Below, piece after piece: positions 61,925-64,000 of a stretch of DNA of 64,000 nt (its first letter is position 1; the number at the start of each line of letters is the position of its first letter). The stretch comes from Leptospira levettii (GTDB lineage: Bacteria; Spirochaetota; Leptospiria; Leptospirales; Leptospiraceae), in NCBI RefSeq assembly GCF_002812085.1, contig NZ_NPDM01000001.1:682001-746000 (forward strand), given 5' to 3'. The notes beneath the pieces are model-generated. The model was not told the DNA's origin. It did no database searches and worked only from the letters and a program-made list of their open reading frames with translations. A program made the position numbers and the translations under genes.

Positions 61925-62512
61925 ATGATTCCGAAAATGAAACATTACTACGCCCTTATCATAGTATCCCTCTTATTCCAATGTTCCACTGACCTTCGCC
62001 AAGTCCCCCCTCCAACCAAAAATGGCAATCTCACTAGGAATAAAGTAAACTTGCCGATTGTCATTGGTAAGTTTGAGATCCTTTCTGCGGATCGAGGTGT
62101 TTACACAGATGCATGGCGCATGGCTTGGAAAGGCCATTTACAATCATCAGGTATTTTCACAAATGTTTACAATGAATTGGATCCCAAAGAAGTTAAAGAT
62201 TTTTATACAATTGATGTAGAAATGAAAACCAACTATTCAGACAGGTATAATTGGTGGTATACTTGGCCTGCTTTATATCCCTTCACTGCAATCTGGCCCA
62301 TACAATATCGATTAGGTGAATATTCTGTCGAATTTCATTACAAACTCTATCTAAACAAAGAATTACAAAAAGAAGAGACCATCACCAAAAAAGGAAATGC
62401 CGAAGAATTCCTGTATGGATTTTTTAAGGTTAGAAACTTTCAAAGGATGATTGAAGAGACAAATTTAGATGCGGTGAATGTATGTTTAAAAAACTTAGAA
62501 TCTTCACTATAA
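61925..62512 (+). CDS. Lipoprotein of unknown function
   Basis: 195 residues (or 191 from ATG 61937). The leader ends YALIIVSLLFQCSTDLRQ (lipobox Cys). The mature part (VIGKFEILSADRGVYTDAWRMAWKGHLQSSGIFTNVYNEL, YNWWYTWPALYPFTAIWPIQYRLGEYSVEFHYKLYL) resembles small periplasmic lipoproteins with a beta-rich core. No family named. The next lipoprotein gene starts within its 3' end. Confidence 0.66.
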   Translation: MIPKMKHYYALIIVSLLFQCSTDLRQVPPPTKNGNLTRNKVNLPIVIGKFEILSADRGVYTDAWRMAWKGHLQSSGIFTNVYNELDPKEVKDFYTIDVEMKTNYSDRYNWWYTWPALYPFTAIWPIQYRLGEYSVEFHYKLYLNKELQKEETITKKGNAEEFLYGFFKVRNFQRMIEETNLDAVNVCLKNLESSL

Positions 62513-62844
62513 CTCTAACAATCTTTTCTTTTACTGGATGTGTGAGCATTCCCTTCCAACCGGCAAATCACACAGAAGAATGTAAGGCATATTATTTTCA
62601 AACGAAAAGGCAAGTGACTGAAGTTTTTGATGAAAATACATTAACCATTGGACTCGTGGTAACTCTTTCGTTACTCAATTCTGCATTTTCTCCGATATTT
62701 TTAGCACCAATCCTAACAACGCCATACATTCATTACAAAAACAAAGTCAAATCAGATGAAATTTTGAACCAATGGAAATCGGAAAAATGTGGTATGACTG
62801 GAAAAAAAGAAACAAATTCTGATACACCAACAATTGTGCTTTAA
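62482..62844 (+). CDS. Small lipoprotein with one internal helix
   Basis: 120 residues. The leader ends TIFSFTGCVSIPF (lipobox Cys). A second hydrophobic segment (LVVTLSLLNSAFSPIFLAPIL) may span or dip into the membrane, and two other Cys are present. It overlaps the upstream lipoprotein by 31 bases, so the two are coupled. Its stop overlaps that of the convergent TolC-family gene. Confidence 0.66.
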   Translation: MFKKLRIFTITLTIFSFTGCVSIPFQPANHTEECKAYYFQTKRQVTEVFDENTLTIGLVVTLSLLNSAFSPIFLAPILTTPYIHYKNKVKSDEILNQWKSEKCGMTGKKETNSDTPTIVL

Positions 62845-64000
62845 TTGTTTAAAAACTTCATCGTATCGCCTAACAAAAGACCGATCTGAAGTCGTAATTG
62901 GATTAAATCATAACGGTTTTGGATTTCATTGCGCATCACATCTCTAAGTCGTCTATCGACTGTTTGTAATTCAATAATCGATGCCGATCCCGTTTTATAA
63001 GCTTTTTCCATAATTTGATAATTTTCTTCTGCGATTCTTTTACTTTCACGAGAAATATCATACAACTCAACTAGGTTATTATGTTGTTGGATTAATTCAA
63101 ATAAATACAATCCGGTGTTTTCTCGTAAAAACTGAGATTGGGATTTTGCAAGTTTCACTTCAATTTTGGATTTATCAAATTCATTTTTATCTAACCAACG
63201 ATTGAATAGAGGAAATCGAAATCCAAAATTTCCTCCCACATTCAAATCTGAATTTGATGATCTTGCATAAATACTATAATCATTTCGACTATAATCATAT
63301 ACTTGCATAGGATTTGTCCAAGTTCCACTTAGTCCAGAAAAAGATTCACGTGAATTTTGATTGTATATGTTTACAAAAAAATCAGGAACCCATAATTCAT
63401 TGAAACGAACCTGTTTTTGAATTTCTAAGATTTTGATTTGATTGACTGTTAAGATTAAATCAAAATTTACATCAGATAAATTTCTTTCATATTCAGCCAA
63501 TGTTGATTCAAGAGGAAGGATTTTGTATTCTCTTTCTGGAATCTGTTTTAAGGTAACATCTTTTAATAAAAACTTTCTTCTAAAAATTGATTGGCTTTTC
63601 TGTTGGTCAAGTCTAGATTTAATCGCATTGTACTTATAAAAGAAATAGTCTACTTTTGAGTTTTGAGTTACCAAATAAGACTCTATTCCCTGTTTATAAA
63701 GTTTTTGTACAGTTTGAAATTGTTTGTCTGCATCTGATTCATTGGAAAAATCATAATTGTAAAAAGCCAAAAGTTTCAAAGTTTCTGCATACTGATATGC
63801 TTGCTCAAAAAGTTCTTTTTGGTAAAGAGCACGATATTCAAGGAGTAATCGTTCATATTCCAATTCTAGAATCATGTTGGTAAGGATTGTATTACCTTGT
63901 TCCATAAAATTCCAGTTTAGATTTAATGTTGTACTCCAACCTTTTCGGTTGTATCCATCTCCTCGAAGTGATTCAAAAAAAGGAGAATGTTCCAAATTCA
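62841..64000 (-). CDS. TolC-family outer-membrane efflux protein, 5' end outside window
   Basis: At least 385 residues, C-terminal portion. Long helices with the OEP pattern appear twice (ELEYERLLLEYRALYQKELFEQAYQYAETLKLLAFY; LREVNT-like LVELYDISRESKRIAEENYQIMEKAYKTGSASIIELQTVDRRLRDVMRNEIQNRYDLIQLRLQIGLLLG), the second with the conserved GSASIIELQ. Beta segments lie between them. The frame is open to the window edge, so the N-terminus and signal peptide are missing. Forms the outer-membrane channel of a tripartite efflux or type I secretion system. Confidence 0.85.
   Translation of the reverse strand, partial: NLEHSPFFESLRGDGYNRKGWSTTLNLNWNFMEQGNTILTNMILELEYERLLLEYRALYQKELFEQAYQYAETLKLLAFYNYDFSNESDADKQFQTVQKLYKQGIESYLVTQNSKVDYFFYKYNAIKSRLDQQKSQSIFRRKFLLKDVTLKQIPEREYKILPLESTLAEYERNLSDVNFDLILTVNQIKILEIQKQVRFNELWVPDFFVNIYNQNSRESFSGLSGTWTNPMQVYDYSRNDYSIYARSSNSDLNVGGNFGFRFPLFNRWLDKNEFDKSKIEVKLAKSQSQFLRENTGLYLFELIQQHNNLVELYDISRESKRIAEENYQIMEKAYKTGSASIIELQTVDRRLRDVMRNEIQNRYDLIQLRLQIGLLLGDTMKFLNN

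Noticed and set aside
1..64000. tRNA, rRNA, insertion sequences, prophage or CRISPR arrays
   Set aside because: No cloverleaf, rRNA motif, transposase or integrase frame, or regular direct repeats were seen by eye; a tRNAscan-SE and ISfinder search would settle it.

Overview
The window is AT-rich chromosomal DNA from a spirochaete, most probably a Leptospira species and perhaps one of the environmental (saprophytic) ones. This is inference from gene content: many lipoproteins with relaxed spirochaete-type lipoboxes, many sensor kinases, families common in Leptospira (WG repeats, lactonase-like propellers, ankyrins, DUF4349, DUF4256), and frequent TTG starts. I see no rRNA, tRNA, CRISPR array, insertion sequence or prophage. 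Genes at both ends run off the window.

Layout. 0-10 kb: an NTE/patatin phospholipase (5' end missing), a propeller lipoprotein, a hybrid histidine kinase, a TPR protein, an SRPBCC-MarR operon with a perfect 20-bp palindrome in its promoter, a PAS kinase and a secreted hydrolase. 10-17 kb: a REC-PAS protein, arylamine N-acetyltransferase, and a three-gene operon led by an unusual DUF805 / FAD-oxidase / methyltransferase fusion. 17-30 kb: accessory lipoproteins (SH3, ankyrin, Gly/Ser/His-rich tail, propellers, WG repeats), an esterase, a RibD-like reductase, DUF2200 and a HEFTH-motif protein. 30-41 kb: a MASE1 hybrid kinase, a creBCD-like operon whose kinase gene has an apparent frameshift in a T9 tract, DUF4349, and a U32 peptidase-family (TrhP-like) protein.

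41-54.5 kb is the most coherent system: a nitrous oxide reductase locus of the atypical (clade II) kind. It holds a FadL-type porin, a cytochrome c'-like protein, two small haem-copper-oxidase-like membrane proteins, a divergent hemerythrin, and then a tightly packed run: FAS1 lipoprotein, cytochrome c lipoprotein, nosZ, a NosB-like membrane protein, nosL, nosD, nosF, nosY. Two exact FNR-type boxes precede the run and a third near-exact box precedes the following gene. A PCuAC copper-chaperone domain fused through a His-rich linker to a Met-rich outer-membrane barrel closes the locus, just after a strong terminator-like hairpin. No nitrite or NO reductase is in view, and no nosR, so the locus looks built for respiring external N2O at low oxygen, with FAS1, cytochrome, NosZ and NosL all apparently lipid-anchored.

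54.5-64 kb: an ankyrin protein, GNAT acetyltransferases, a PadR-ChrA pair with a palindromic operator candidate, DinB, PaiB-like and COG2509 flavoprotein genes, two small lipoproteins and a TolC-family protein cut by the right edge. A GC-rich dispersed repeat with a conserved, covarying hairpin lies just downstream of coding sequences at four places (about 10.23, 23.20, 54.49 and 56.48 kb).
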